Position numbers and translations under genes: made by a program | Shown here: in pieces, positions 38,136 through 47,113 of the stretch | How the letters are laid out: the number at the start of each line of letters is the position of its first letter | Numbering within the stretch: position 1 is the stretch's first letter | Source: Saccharopolyspora galaxeae | GTDB taxonomy: Bacteria; Actinomycetota; Actinomycetes; Mycobacteriales; Pseudonocardiaceae | Direction: 5' to 3' | DNA: 64,000 nucleotides | Assembly: GCF_016526145.1 (NCBI RefSeq) | Contig: NZ_JADDUE010000003.1 | Coordinates: 496,001-560,000, forward strand | The notes under the pieces: model-generated | Told to the model about the DNA's origin: nothing | The model's input: the letters and a program-made list of their open reading frames with translations, nothing else | The model's database searches: none

Positions 38136-39718
38136 GCCTCCTTAGCCGTGGAAGCACCCCGGGAGCGGGCGTCGCGCCGCTGCTGCGCGGCCATGCGCTG
38201 CACCGCGCCCAGACCGGATACCGAGGGTTTGGACAGGAACTTGTTCTTCGAGGCCATCGCCACCAGCGGATGCGTCACCAGGAACACCACGACCAGGTCC
38301 AGCACGGTCGACATGCCGAGGGTGAACGCGAAGCCCTTCACCTGGCCGACCGCCAGCACGTAGAGCACAGCGGCGGACAGGAAGCTCACCGCGTCCGCGG
38401 AAAGGATCGTGCGCTTGGCCCTGGTCCACGCCCGCGGCACCGAGGAGCGGAACGTGCGTCCCTCTCTGACCTCGTCCTTTAGTCGTTCGAAGAAGACGAT
38501 GAACGAGTCGGCCGTGATGCCGATCGCCACGATGAAACCGGCGACACCGGCGAGGTCGAGGGTGAACCCGATCCACCGCCCGAGCAGCACCAGCACCGCG
38601 TAGACGATGCCCGCCGACAGCACCAGGGAAAGGATCGTGAGGATCCCCAGCAGCCGGTAGTAGGCCAGGCAGTACACCGCGACCAGCGCCAGGCCGATGC
38701 CGCCCGCGATCAGGCCCGCTTCCAGCGAGGCCACGCCGAGCGTCGCCGAGACCGTCTCGGCCTCGGACTGGTCGAAGGCCAGCGGCAGCGAGCCGTACTT
38801 GAGCGTGTTGGCCAGGTCGGTCGCGCTCTGCTGGTTGAAGCCGCCGGTAATCTTGGCGTTGCCACCGAGTAGCGCCTGATTGATCCTCGGCGCTTGTACG
38901 ACTTGGCCGTCGAGCACGAACGCGGCCTGCTGGCCGATGTTGGCGGAGGTGAAGTCCGCCCAGGTCTTGGCGCCATCGCTCTTGAATTGCACCTGGACCG
39001 ACCATTCCGGCTCCTGGCCCTGCGGATCCGGGGGCTGCGCCGATGCGGTCTCGACTTCCTTGCCCGGCAGGAAGACCGGCTCCAGCACGTACTTCTGCTG
39101 CTTCGCCTGGTCGCAGGCCACCAGCGGGAGCGCGGGGTCGTCGTTGCCGCGCAGCGGGTCCTCGGCGTTGCAGTCCAGGCTTTGCAGCGCCTGCATCTGC
39201 ACGGCCGGGTCGGTGCTCTGCCGGGTGCGCTTGGCCTCCTCGATGGCGGCCTGCTCACCGCCCGGCGGCGGCTGCTGCTGCGCGTGCGCGGCCTGCGGCG
39301 TGGTGCCCGCGGGCCCGCCGGGCGGCGGCGCGGGCGTGTTCGGGACCGCCTGCGCGACCTTGCGGAAGTTCAGCTCCGCGGTCTGGCCGAGCTGCTTGGC
39401 GTCCTCACCACCGGAACCCGGCACCGTGATCACCAGGTTCGAGCCGTCCTGGCTGACCTCGGAGCCGCTGATGCCCATGCCGTTGACCCGCGTCTCGATG
39501 ATCTGGCGGGCCTGGTCCAGGGATTCCTTGGGCGGTGGCTGCCCGGTGGGCGTGCGCGCGGTCAGCGTCACGCGAGTGCCGCCCTGCAGGTCGATGCCCA
39601 GCTTCGGCGTCGGCTTCTGGTCCCCGGTCAGGAACACCAGCGAGTACAGCGCGCCGACAACCAGCAAGAAGATGAGCAGATAACGCCCTGGGCGGAGCTG
39701 CCCGGCCGGAGGTGCCAC
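38132..39718 (-). CDS. secD: Protein translocase subunit SecD
   Basis: 528 aa. The first membrane segment is YLLIFLLVVGALYSLVFLTG. The P1 head domain begins KLGIDLQGGTRVTLTA. The transmembrane bundle has LALVAVYCLAYYRLLGILTILSLVLSAGI and GVAGFIVAIGITADSFIVFFERLKDEVREG. A Pro/Gln-rich insertion of about 40 aa (TPAPPPGGPAGTTPQAAHAQ) sits inside the extracytoplasmic domain, as in other actinobacterial SecD proteins. Probably first gene of secD-secF-apt. Confidence 0.95.
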   Translation of the reverse strand: MAPPAGQLRPGRYLLIFLLVVGALYSLVFLTGDQKPTPKLGIDLQGGTRVTLTARTPTGQPPPKESLDQARQIIETRVNGMGISGSEVSQDGSNLVITVPGSGGEDAKQLGQTAELNFRKVAQAVPNTPAPPPGGPAGTTPQAAHAQQQPPPGGEQAAIEEAKRTRQSTDPAVQMQALQSLDCNAEDPLRGNDDPALPLVACDQAKQQKYVLEPVFLPGKEVETASAQPPDPQGQEPEWSVQVQFKSDGAKTWADFTSANIGQQAAFVLDGQVVQAPRINQALLGGNAKITGGFNQQSATDLANTLKYGSLPLAFDQSEAETVSATLGVASLEAGLIAGGIGLALVAVYCLAYYRLLGILTILSLVLSAGIVYAVLVLLGRWIGFTLDLAGVAGFIVAIGITADSFIVFFERLKDEVREGRTFRSSVPRAWTRAKRTILSADAVSFLSAAVLYVLAVGQVKGFAFTLGMSTVLDLVVVFLVTHPLVAMASKNKFLSKPSVSGLGAVQRMAAQQRRDARSRGASTAKEA

Positions 39719-40098
39719 GGTGCGTCGGTCTCCTGTCCACGGTCTACGAACACGATCGATTCCGCCGCGCCGCGACGGGACCGATGATCACGGTACGCGC
39801 TTTCGAGACGTGCACGCGCACCGATGGAACTGCGTGAATTCCCCGTTCAGTCTGCCAGCCGGGCACCGCGGCGGAGTTCGGCGGGGGCGCGGCGGCACGA
39901 CGTGCGAAGACGGTTCGCCCACGCCGGTGCGCCGAATTGCTCGTGACTGCCGTGGAATTGCAGTGGCCGGTTCGATCGGCACCGCGCGGGACCGGGTGGG
40001 ACTTCGAGAAGCCCGCACCCATCCGCAGCGCGCCAGTACCCGCCCGAAGGCGGGTTGCGTGCGTCCCGGCACCGGTGCGCCCGGTGCCGGGCAGCGCC
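39719..40098. other. Intergenic region between secD and yajC
   Basis: 380 nt on the path from yajC to secD. It holds the yajC-proximal hairpin (40065-40091) and presumably the secD promoter. No ORF with credible coding bias was seen; the overlapping open frame at 39788-40819 is not supported. Confidence 0.5.
40065..40091. terminator. Terminator after yajC
   Basis: A perfect 11-bp stem (40065-40075 with 40081-40091) and 5-nt loop begins 7 nt past the yajC stop. It would uncouple yajC transcription from secD-secF-apt. Confidence 0.8.
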
Positions 40099-40581
40099 TC
40101 AGCTGGTCTTCTGCTTCTCGATCGGCTCGGCGACCTCGGTCCCGGACTCGGTCGTCTTGGCCTCGCCGGTCTCGGACTCGGTGGTCTCGGCCTTCGCAGT
40201 CTCGGTCTTGGACTCGGTGCTGTCGGCCTCGCCGGTCTTGGCGGCCTTGGACTCCTCGGAAGCCTCCGCGGTGTCGTCCTCGGCCGTGTCCGCGGCCGCC
40301 TGCTCGCCGTCGGAGTCCTGCTCGGTGTCGACCTTCTCCCGGATCGCGGCGGACAGCCAGGTGGTGACCACGCCGGGCGAGATCTCCAGGTCCACGCTGT
40401 TGTCCGCGGTCGAGACCACGGTGCCGAACAGGCCGGACGTGGTCATCACGCGGTCTCCGGCGGTCAGCGAGTTCTGCAGCTTCTGCTGCTCCTGGTTCGC
40501 CTTCTTCTGCCTGCGGATCTGCATGTAGAACATGACCGCGAACAGCACGATCAGCAGGGGCAGCAACAGTTGAGGATCCAT
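40099..40581 (-). CDS. yajC: Preprotein translocase accessory protein YajC
   Basis: 160 aa from the second of two tandem ATG codons (MDPQLLLPLLIVLFAVMFYMQIRRQKK). One N-terminal membrane segment precedes the conserved YajC core (QNSLTAGDRVMTTSGLFGTVVSTADNSVDLEISPGVVTTW), ending near residue 85. The remaining 75 aa form an acidic tail with Glu/Thr/Ser/Ala/Lys repeats (TESKTETAKAETTESETGEAK), longer than in most bacteria. It belongs to the SecDF-YajC complex. It lies between ruvB and secD, conserved in actinobacteria. Confidence 0.92.
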   Translation of the reverse strand: MDPQLLLPLLIVLFAVMFYMQIRRQKKANQEQQKLQNSLTAGDRVMTTSGLFGTVVSTADNSVDLEISPGVVTTWLSAAIREKVDTEQDSDGEQAAADTAEDDTAEASEESKAAKTGEADSTESKTETAKAETTESETGEAKTTESGTEVAEPIEKQKTS

Positions 40582-40932
40582 CATGCTCCGTTCGGCGGGC
40601 GCCGCAGAAACCGCCCGGCCCTCGACCTGGGCGCCCGAATTGTTCGGATGTGCGGTTACCAGTGTGCCAGCCGCGTCGAGCAGGACGCCGCCGCCTGCGG
40701 ATCGCCGGACTCGACCGACCGCGTGCACGCGGAGCCGCCGAGATGGCGAGCGTTGCGGCAAGCTCCACCGGGGTCGTCAGCGGGCGTGAGCATACCGGTG
40801 CCGGGGTGGCAACTTTCACAGCCCGTCGATCTCGGCCGGACGCCGATCAGCGCGCGCTCCCGGCGAACCGGGCAGCGCGATCTCGACGGTCAGCGGTGCC
40901 CAGCGACTCGGTTCGCCCAGGAGGTCACCAGG
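40582..40932. other. Intergenic region between ruvB and yajC
   Basis: 351 nt. No gene, terminator or operator could be recognised. Open frames crossing it are extensions of neighbouring frames without plausible starts. Confidence 0.5.
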
Positions 40933-42009
40933 CTATTCCTCGGCGGCGTCGAACAGCGCCGCCTGCGTCTCACCGGGGGCGTTCTGCGGCGGCGTCAGCC
41001 CGACGTGCTGCCAGGCCGCGACCGTGGCCATCCGGCCGCGCGGGGTGCGGGCGAGCATTCCGGCACGAACCAGGTACGGCTCGCAGACTTCCTCGACCGT
41101 GCTCGGCTCCTCGCCCACCGCGACCGCCAGCGTGGTGACGCCGACCGGTCCGCCGTGGAACGAGCGGACCAAGGCCGAGAGCACGGCGCGGTCGAGCCGG
41201 TCCAGGCCGAGTTCGTCGACGTCGTAGACCTCCAGCGCGGCCCGTGCGACTTCGTGCGTCACCGCGCCGTCGGCGCGCACCTCGGCGTAGTCGCGCACCC
41301 GGCGCAGCAACCGGTTGGCGATCCTTGGAGTGCCGCGCGAGCGGCCGGCGATCTCGGTGGCACCGTCCGGGCGCAGGTCGATGCCGAGGATCTCGGCGGA
41401 TCGGCGCACCACCAGATCCAGTTCCTCCGGCGAGTAGAACTCCATGTGCGCGGTGAAGCCGAAGCGGTCGCGCAGCGGGCCGGTCAGCGTGCCGGACCTG
41501 GTGGTGGCCCCGACCAGCGTGAACGGAGCGATCTCCAGCGGGATGCTGGTGGCGCCGGGTCCTTTGCCGACCACCACGTCCACCCGGTAGTCCTCCATCG
41601 CCAGGTACAGCATCTCCTCGGCGGGCCGGGCGATGCGGTGGATCTCGTCGATGAACAGCACGTCGCCCTCGGCGAGGTTGGACAGCATCGCCGCGAGGTC
41701 GCCGGGACGTTCCAGCGCCGGGCCGGAGGTCACCCGGATCGAGGCGTCCAGCTCGCTGGCCATGATCATCGCGAGGCTGGTCTTGCCCAGCCCCGGCGGA
41801 CCGGAGAACAGCACGTGGTCGGGCTGCTCGCCGCGGTTGATCGCACCGCGCAGCACCAGTTGGAGCTGTTCGCGCACCCGCGGTTGGCCGACGAACTCGT
41901 CGAGCTTGCGCGGCCGCAAGGTCGTTTCGAGATCGCGTTCGGTGGGTTCTTGGTGCGGGGTCAGCGGCCCTTCGCCGGGCGCGCTGCCAGGGGTTTCGTC
42001 CTCGTGCAT
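40933..42009 (-). CDS. ruvB: Holliday junction branch-migration DNA helicase RuvB
   Basis: 358 aa from ATG at 42009 ([15 protein letters not shown]). Walker A is [17 protein letters not shown], Walker B is [10 protein letters not shown], sensor 1 is [20 protein letters not shown], and [17 protein letters not shown] is the C-terminal winged-helix DNA-binding region. It lies 46 nt after ruvA and is the last gene of ruvC-ruvA-ruvB. Confidence 0.96.
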   Translation of the reverse strand: MHEDETPGSAPGEGPLTPHQEPTERDLETTLRPRKLDEFVGQPRVREQLQLVLRGAINRGEQPDHVLFSGPPGLGKTSLAMIMASELDASIRVTSGPALERPGDLAAMLSNLAEGDVLFIDEIHRIARPAEEMLYLAMEDYRVDVVVGKGPGATSIPLEIAPFTLVGATTRSGTLTGPLRDRFGFTAHMEFYSPEELDLVVRRSAEILGIDLRPDGATEIAGRSRGTPRIANRLLRRVRDYAEVRADGAVTHEVARAALEVYDVDELGLDRLDRAVLSALVRSFHGGPVGVTTLAVAVGEEPSTVEEVCEPYLVRAGMLARTPRGRMATVAAWQHVGLTPPQNAPGETQAALFDAAEE

Positions 42010-42055
42010 CAGTCCGCCCGCACCGTCGGCCGCGGCCGCGCGCCCGGCCCCGGCA

Positions 42056-42655
42056 TCACTTCGGCCCCAGTTCGGCCAGCGCCTTGCGCAGCACCGCCGA
42101 GGTGTCGGCGGCGGCGCCGTCCGCGGCGAGCACCGACTCGACGCTCTGGTCCGCCTGCTTGGCCGAGAAGCCGAGCCCGACCAGCGCCTCGGTGACCTCG
42201 GAGCGCAATCGGCCCTGCCCGGCACCGCCCGCGTTCTCGGTCGATGCGGGGGCCACCGCGCCCACCTTGTCCCGCAGCTCCAGGACCAGGCGCTCGGCGC
42301 TCTTCTTGCCGATGCCCGGGACCTGGGTGAGCACTGTGAGGTTGCCGTCGGCGAGCGCGTCCGAGAGCTGCTCCGGCGACAGCACCGCCAACGCCGCCAG
42401 CGCCAGCCGCGGACCGACACCGGACGCGGTCTGCAGCAGCCCGAACAGGTCTCGAGCCTCGGCGTCGGCGAACCCGTACAGCGTCAGCGAGTCCTCCCGC
42501 ACGATCAGCGAGGTCGACAGCCGCACCTCCTCGCCGCGGCGCAGCCCGGCCAGCGTGGCGGGGGTGGCGTGCACCGCGTAGCCGACGCCGCCGACTTCGA
42601 CGACGGCGTGGTCCAGCCCGATCGAGAGCACCGGTCCCCGCAGCGAAGCGATCAT
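42056..42655 (-). CDS. ruvA: Holliday junction branch-migration subunit RuvA
   Basis: 199 aa from ATG at 42655, which overlaps the ruvC stop by 4 nt. Domain I (OB fold) begins [26 protein letters not shown]. Domain II has two helix-hairpin-helix motifs ([20 protein letters not shown] and [22 protein letters not shown]). Domain III ([16 protein letters not shown]) binds RuvB. Confidence 0.96.
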   Translation of the reverse strand: MIASLRGPVLSIGLDHAVVEVGGVGYAVHATPATLAGLRRGEEVRLSTSLIVREDSLTLYGFADAEARDLFGLLQTASGVGPRLALAALAVLSPEQLSDALADGNLTVLTQVPGIGKKSAERLVLELRDKVGAVAPASTENAGGAGQGRLRSEVTEALVGLGFSAKQADQSVESVLAADGAAADTSAVLRKALAELGPK

Positions 42656-43620
42656 CCTGTCGGTTCTCCTGTTCCGGCCGCGGAACCTTGCACGTCCCGG
42701 GGTTGCTGAAAGTCCTGCTGCTGGTGGAAGTCGTGCTGTTGTTCGGAATCGTGCTGTTGATGGGAGTCCTGCTGCCGCTGGGAGTCCCGGCGGGGCGCGG
42801 CGCTCTGGCGGGGTAAGGATTCCCGGCGCTGCTGCGACTCCTGGAGCGGCGACTCCTGGAGCGGCCGGGACTCCTGGTCCGGCGGCGCATCCTGCCCGGA
42901 CCGGGTCTCGGCCTCCTGCCCCGACTGCGGCTCGTGTCGTGGCCGGGTCTCCTGGCGCGGCGCAATCGCCTGGCGCTGCTGGGTTTCCCGGCGCTGCTGG
43001 GTTTCCTCGCGCTGCTGGGTCTCCCGGCGCTGCTGCGGTTCCTGCCGCGGCTGGGCCTTCCCGCTCCGCTTCGCGTCCTGCAGCCGCCTGCGGTGACCGC
43101 GGGCCAGCTCGGCCGCCTTGGCCTCGGCCTGGGCCAGCTTCGCGCTCATCGGCGCCCGCCACAGGTGGCAGACGGCCAGTGCGAGCGCGTCCGCGGCATC
43201 AGCGGGCTTGGGCGGCTCGGCCAGTCCGAGGACTTTGGTGACCATGAGCGTGACCTGCCGCTTGTCGGCGCGCCCGGAACCGCTGATCGCGGCCTTCACC
43301 TCGCTCGGAGTGTGGAACACGACCGGCAGCCCGCGCCGGGCGGCGGCCAGCGCGATCACTCCGGAGGCCTGCGCGGTGCCCATCACGGTGCGCACGTTGT
43401 GCTGGCTGAAGACCCGCTCGATCGCCACCACCTCCGGTCGATGCGCGTCGATCCACTCCTCGACGCCCTCGGACACGGTCAGCAGTCGCACCGGAAGTTC
43501 GTCCTCCGCCGGGGTGCGCACCACGCCGACCGCGACGCAGGACGCCTTGCGGCTGCGCCCGCCGTCGACCACCCCGACCCCGCACCGGGTCAGCCCGGGG
43601 TCGACTCCCAGCACGCGCAC
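42652..43620 (-). CDS. ruvC: Holliday junction resolvase RuvC with a long Gln-rich C-terminal tail
   Basis: 322 aa from GTG at 43620, chosen because GGAGGAG lies 6 nt upstream. The resolvase core (residues 1-185) has the acidic active site: Asp7 ([12 protein letters not shown]), Glu68 (AIERVF) and Asp141/Asp144 ([14 protein letters not shown]). Typical RuvC is about 160-190 aa. Here residues 186-322 form a low-complexity tail with repeated [10 protein letters not shown]-type units grading into HQQHD/QQQDF units. The tail encodes no known domain. It leads the ruvC-ruvA-ruvB operon with a 4-nt overlap to ruvA. Confidence 0.93.
   Translation of the reverse strand: MRVLGVDPGLTRCGVGVVDGGRSRKASCVAVGVVRTPAEDELPVRLLTVSEGVEEWIDAHRPEVVAIERVFSQHNVRTVMGTAQASGVIALAAARRGLPVVFHTPSEVKAAISGSGRADKRQVTLMVTKVLGLAEPPKPADAADALALAVCHLWRAPMSAKLAQAEAKAAELARGHRRRLQDAKRSGKAQPRQEPQQRRETQQREETQQRRETQQRQAIAPRQETRPRHEPQSGQEAETRSGQDAPPDQESRPLQESPLQESQQRRESLPRQSAAPRRDSQRQQDSHQQHDSEQQHDFHQQQDFQQPRDVQGSAAGTGEPTG
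42661..43053. repeat. Degenerate short tandem repeats encoding the RuvC tail
   Basis: CTGCTGGGTYTCCYGGCG-like units (about 18-21 bp) recur most clearly between 42970 and 43050, and related CTGCTG/CTGTTG units continue to 42700. In frame they encode Gln/Arg/Glu repeats. Unit length is a multiple of three, so copy-number change would keep the frame. Confidence 0.75.
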
Positions 43621-43814
43621 GACGCCCTCCTCCGGCACGGCCCGTCAGCAGGCCCGAACCCGTCAGCGGGCCCAGCCCGCCAGCGGGCCCGACCCGCCGG
43701 CGAACTCGGCCATCGACACGATCATGAACACTCGTTCGAGACTCTAACGCGTCACGACCGGTTCGCCCGCGTCCGACACACCCGATGATCGCCCTACCGG
43801 ATGGAACCGGTGAC

Positions 43815-44321
43815 TCAGGGCCCGTCGGTGCCGGGTGTCCAGGATTCCGGCAGGCCGCTGTCGGTGAGCACGGGCTGGTACTGGGCGAAGCCCTGCGGCG
43901 CCTCGTCCTGCCACGGGAACGCGCCGTCCGGCGTCGCGGCGACCAGCTGCAACGCGGGGAAATCCGCGCCGCCGTACACGGTGAAAGCGCTGCCCAGGTA
44001 CTCCGGGTAGTGCACCTTGGCGACCCGCTCGAAGGTCACCGGGCAGCCCTCCAGGAACCCGGCGTAGAGCTTCCCCGGCACGAACCGCTCGCGGGCGGCG
44101 ACCCGCTGCACGTAGTTGTTCACCACCGCGTGCGCGACTTCGCGCGGCAGGCCGATCACGACGACCTCGGGCTTGCCGAAACGCCGCCACGCGCCGACGG
44201 AGAAGGCGTGCGACGCCCCTCTTTCGTCGGCCGCCACGTGCAGCACCGCGGCGCCGTGCTGCTCCGCGGTGTCCACCAACCACCTGCGCAGCTGATCATC
44301 AGTTTCGACCACGGCGGCCAT
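43815..44321 (-). CDS. DUF4262 domain protein
   Basis: 168 aa from ATG at 44321 (MAAVVETDDQLRRW). The pattern AFSVGAWRRFGKPEVVVIGLPREVAHAVVNNYVQRV, and later EYLGSAFTVYGGADFPALQLVAATPDGAFPW, matches the DUF4262 family. Its molecular function is unknown. It is a single gene between ruvC and yebC on the same strand; co-transcription is not indicated by overlaps. Confidence 0.82.
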   Translation of the reverse strand: MAAVVETDDQLRRWLVDTAEQHGAAVLHVAADERGASHAFSVGAWRRFGKPEVVVIGLPREVAHAVVNNYVQRVAARERFVPGKLYAGFLEGCPVTFERVAKVHYPEYLGSAFTVYGGADFPALQLVAATPDGAFPWQDEAPQGFAQYQPVLTDSGLPESWTPGTDGP

Positions 44322-44476
44322 TCTGCCGACTACCACCCGTCCGAGGGAGCCCCTGGGGGCGACCTTGACCGAACGCGCACGAGCCGCTGTGCCGCGTCAC
44401 CGATCAGCGAAGTACGTCCTGAACCAGCGCCGAGGACCGCCGGAGAGCCGAGCGCCCTCCAGCGGCCGCAACCGGG

Positions 44477-45226
44477 TCAGCCGACCTCGGCCATCACCTC
44501 GTCCGACGCGTCGAAGTTCGCGTAGACGTTCTGCACGTCGTCGCAGTCCTCCAACGCATCGATCAGCTTGAAGACCTTCCGCGCGCCTTCGGCGTCCAGC
44601 GGCACGTTGACCGATGCCAGGAAGCTCAGCTCCGAGGAGTCGTACTCGATCTCGGCTGCCTGCACCGCCTTGCGCACCTCGACCAGGTCGGTCGGCTGGC
44701 AAAGCACCTCGTAGCTCTCGCCGAGGTCGTTGACCTCCTCGGCACCCGCCTCCAGCACCGCGCCCAGCACGTCGTCCTCGGTCAGGCCGTTCTTCGGCAC
44801 GATCAGCACGCCGCGGCGGGAGAACAGGTACGACACCGAGCCTGCGTCGGCCATCGAACCGCCGTTGCGGTTCATCGCGGTGCGCACATCGCCCGCCGCG
44901 CGGTTCTTGTTGTCGGTGAGGCACTCGACCAGCACCGCCACCCCGTTCGGGCCGTAGCCCTCGTACATCAGGGTCTGCCAGTCGGCGCCACCCGCTTCTT
45001 CGCCCGCCCCGCGCTTGCGCGCGCGCTCGATGTTGTCGGTGGGCACCGAGTTCTTGCGGGCCTTCTGCATGGCGTCGTAGAGGGTCGGATTGCCCTCCGG
45101 GTCACCCCCGCCGGTCCGCGCGGCGACCTCCACGTTCTTGATCAGCTTCGCGAAAAGCTTGCCGCGCTTGGCGTCGACGGCGGCCTTCTTGTGCTTTGTG
45201 GTCGCCCACTTGGAGTGGCCGCTCAT
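44477..45226 (-). CDS. yebC: YebC/PmpR family (TACO1-like) protein
   Basis: 249 aa. It begins with the invariant [37 protein letters not shown] and has [30 protein letters not shown] and [36 protein letters not shown]. The family is annotated as a transcriptional regulator; recent work on relatives assigns a role in translation of difficult sequences. It lies between pdxT and ruvC, conserved in actinobacteria. Confidence 0.95.
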   Translation of the reverse strand: MSGHSKWATTKHKKAAVDAKRGKLFAKLIKNVEVAARTGGGDPEGNPTLYDAMQKARKNSVPTDNIERARKRGAGEEAGGADWQTLMYEGYGPNGVAVLVECLTDNKNRAAGDVRTAMNRNGGSMADAGSVSYLFSRRGVLIVPKNGLTEDDVLGAVLEAGAEEVNDLGESYEVLCQPTDLVEVRKAVQAAEIEYDSSELSFLASVNVPLDAEGARKVFKLIDALEDCDDVQNVYANFDASDEVMAEVG

Positions 45227-45270
45227 CGTTTCCTCCGTCTTTCCACGACCGCGCGGGCGGACGACGAGCC

Positions 45271-45930
45271 TCAGCCCGCGCGAACGGTCTGCACGAAATG
45301 CCGGTGCACGCGCTCGTCGCCGCGGACCAGCTCCGGGTGGAAGCTGGTGGCGAGCACGCGCCCCTGCTGAACCGCGACGATCCTACCGGCGGCACCGGCA
45401 ACGCCCGAGCCGTGCGGGGTGATCTCGGCGAGCACGTCCACCGCTCGGCCGACCCGCTCCACCCATGGGGCGCGGATGAACACCGCGTGGACTGGCCCGT
45501 CCACGCCGGTGAAGGCCAGTTCCGCTTCGAACGAATCGACCTGCCGCCCGAAGGCGTTGCGCCGCACCGCGACGTCCAGCGCACCGAACGGCGTGACCGC
45601 CGGATCCTTCCCGGAGTCCGCGCCCGGGTCGAGGACTTCGCCCGCCAGCAGCACCATTCCCGCGCACGAGCCGTAGGCGGGAAGACCGGCCGCCAAGCGT
45701 TCCCGCAGCGGATCGAACAGTTCAAAGCTGTGCAACAACCTGCTCATGGTGGTGGATTCCCCGCCGGGCAACACCACGCCGTGCACGTCGTCGAGCTCTT
45801 CGGGCCTGCGGATCGGCTTGGCCACCGCGCCGCTGCGGTCCAGCGCCGCCAGGTGCTCGGCGACGCCGCCTTGCAAGGCGAGGACGCCGATCACCGGCGA
45901 GGCGCCGGACGTGCTCTCGCACCCGGGCAT
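45271..45930 (-). CDS. pdxT: Pyridoxal 5'-phosphate synthase glutaminase subunit
   Basis: 219 aa. It supplies ammonia from glutamine to PdxS. Class I glutaminase features are [14 protein letters not shown], the nucleophile region [11 protein letters not shown], and SFHPEL with the catalytic His-x-Glu near the C-terminus. The ORF start [23 protein letters not shown] leaves a 13-aa extension before the conserved [11 protein letters not shown]; a later start would be internal. It follows pdxS by 41 nt. Confidence 0.95.
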   Translation of the reverse strand: MPGCESTSGASPVIGVLALQGGVAEHLAALDRSGAVAKPIRRPEELDDVHGVVLPGGESTTMSRLLHSFELFDPLRERLAAGLPAYGSCAGMVLLAGEVLDPGADSGKDPAVTPFGALDVAVRRNAFGRQVDSFEAELAFTGVDGPVHAVFIRAPWVERVGRAVDVLAEITPHGSGVAGAAGRIVAVQQGRVLATSFHPELVRGDERVHRHFVQTVRAG

Positions 45931-45971
45931 CGCGCTGTCTCCGTTCCTAGGTGATCACTCGACCGGGCCGC

Positions 45972-46877
45972 TCACCAGCCGCGCTGCGCGTAGTGCTCGC
46001 CTTCGGGCAACGAATCGACGTTCAGCCCGACCATCGCCTCGCCGAGCCCGCGCGAGACCTTGGCGACCACGTCCGGGTCGTCGTAGAAGGTGCAGGCCTT
46101 GACGATCGCCTCGGCCCGCTTGGCCGGGTCGCCGGACTTGAAGATCCCGGAGCCGACGAACACGCCTTCCGCGCCGAGCTGGCGCATCATCGCCGCATCG
46201 GCCGGGGTGGCGATCCCGCCGGCGGTGAACAGCACGACCGGCAGCTTGCCCGCCGCGGCCACCTCCTGGACCAGCGCGAACGGCGCACGCAGCTCCTTCG
46301 CGGCCTCGTGCAGCTCCGCGGCGTCGAGCTGCGTCAACCGGCGGATCTCGGCGCGGATGGAGCGCATGTGCCGGGTGGCCTCGACGACGTTGCCGGTGCC
46401 GGCCTCACCCTTGGAACGGATCATCGCCGCACCTTCGGACAGCCGCCGCAGCGCCTCGCCGAGGTTGGTCGCGCCGCACACGAACGGCACGGTGAACTGC
46501 TGCTTGTCGATGTGCAGCGCCTCGTCGGCCGGGGTCAGCACCTCGGACTCGTCGATGTAGTCCACGCCCAGCGACTGCAGCACCTGGGCTTCCACGAAGT
46601 GCCCGATGCGGGCCTTGGCCATCACCGGGATGGAGACGGACTCGACGATGCCTTGGATCATGTCCGGGTCGGACATCCGGGCGACACCGCCCTGGGCCCG
46701 GATGTCGGCGGGCACCCGCTCCAGGGCCATGACGGCCACGGCACCCGCGGCTTCGGCGATCTTCGCCTGCTCCGGGGTCACCACGTCCATGATCACCCCG
46801 CCTTTGAGCATCTCGGCCATGCCCCGCTTCACGCCTTCGGTGCCGGTGGCCTGCGCGGTGGCTGCGGTGTCGGTCAA
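45972..46877 (-). CDS. pdxS: Pyridoxal 5'-phosphate synthase lyase subunit
   Basis: 301 aa. This TIM-barrel enzyme makes PLP from ribose 5-phosphate, glyceraldehyde 3-phosphate and ammonia. Signatures include [62 protein letters not shown] (with the catalytic Lys) and [16 protein letters not shown]. It starts the pdxS-pdxT operon. Direct repeats about 100 nt upstream may be the regulator binding site. Confidence 0.97.
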   Translation of the reverse strand: MTDTAATAQATGTEGVKRGMAEMLKGGVIMDVVTPEQAKIAEAAGAVAVMALERVPADIRAQGGVARMSDPDMIQGIVESVSIPVMAKARIGHFVEAQVLQSLGVDYIDESEVLTPADEALHIDKQQFTVPFVCGATNLGEALRRLSEGAAMIRSKGEAGTGNVVEATRHMRSIRAEIRRLTQLDAAELHEAAKELRAPFALVQEVAAAGKLPVVLFTAGGIATPADAAMMRQLGAEGVFVGSGIFKSGDPAKRAEAIVKACTFYDDPDVVAKVSRGLGEAMVGLNVDSLPEGEHYAQRGW

Positions 46878-46974
46878 CGTGTTCCTTCCCTAGTGGTTGC
46901 GGGGTTCGGGCGAGCCGCGATGGCCGGAAGCCCGCACGGCCGTCCCCGGTCCGACGGTAGGCGGCAACTGGACC

Positions 46975-47014
46975 TTTCCCACGGTCCACTAATGGCCTTT
47001 CCCAGTAGTCCACT
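46975..47014. promoter_or_regulatory. Direct repeats upstream of pdxS (possible PdxR/MocR operator)
   Basis: TTTCCCA-N2-GTCCACT at 46975-46990 is repeated as TTTCCCA-N3-GTCCACT at 46998-47014, a spacing of 23-24 nt (about two helical turns). An inverted, imperfect copy (ACTGGAC) precedes them near 46967. MocR-type PdxR regulators use such direct-plus-inverted arrangements. No MocR gene is in the window. Confidence 0.45.
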
Positions 47015-47113
47015 TCTCCCCGGCCGGGGCATCGCCGGTGGTGAGCGACCTTGCACGCGCCCTCACTCGGGTGTGTGATCGGAGACACATACCCGAGTCG
47101 TGAGGGGGCAGCG

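Noticed and set aside
42661-43053. CRISPR-like repeats
   Set aside because: The short repeats are in frame within ruvC, degenerate and without unique spacers of constant size; they encode a Gln-rich tail.
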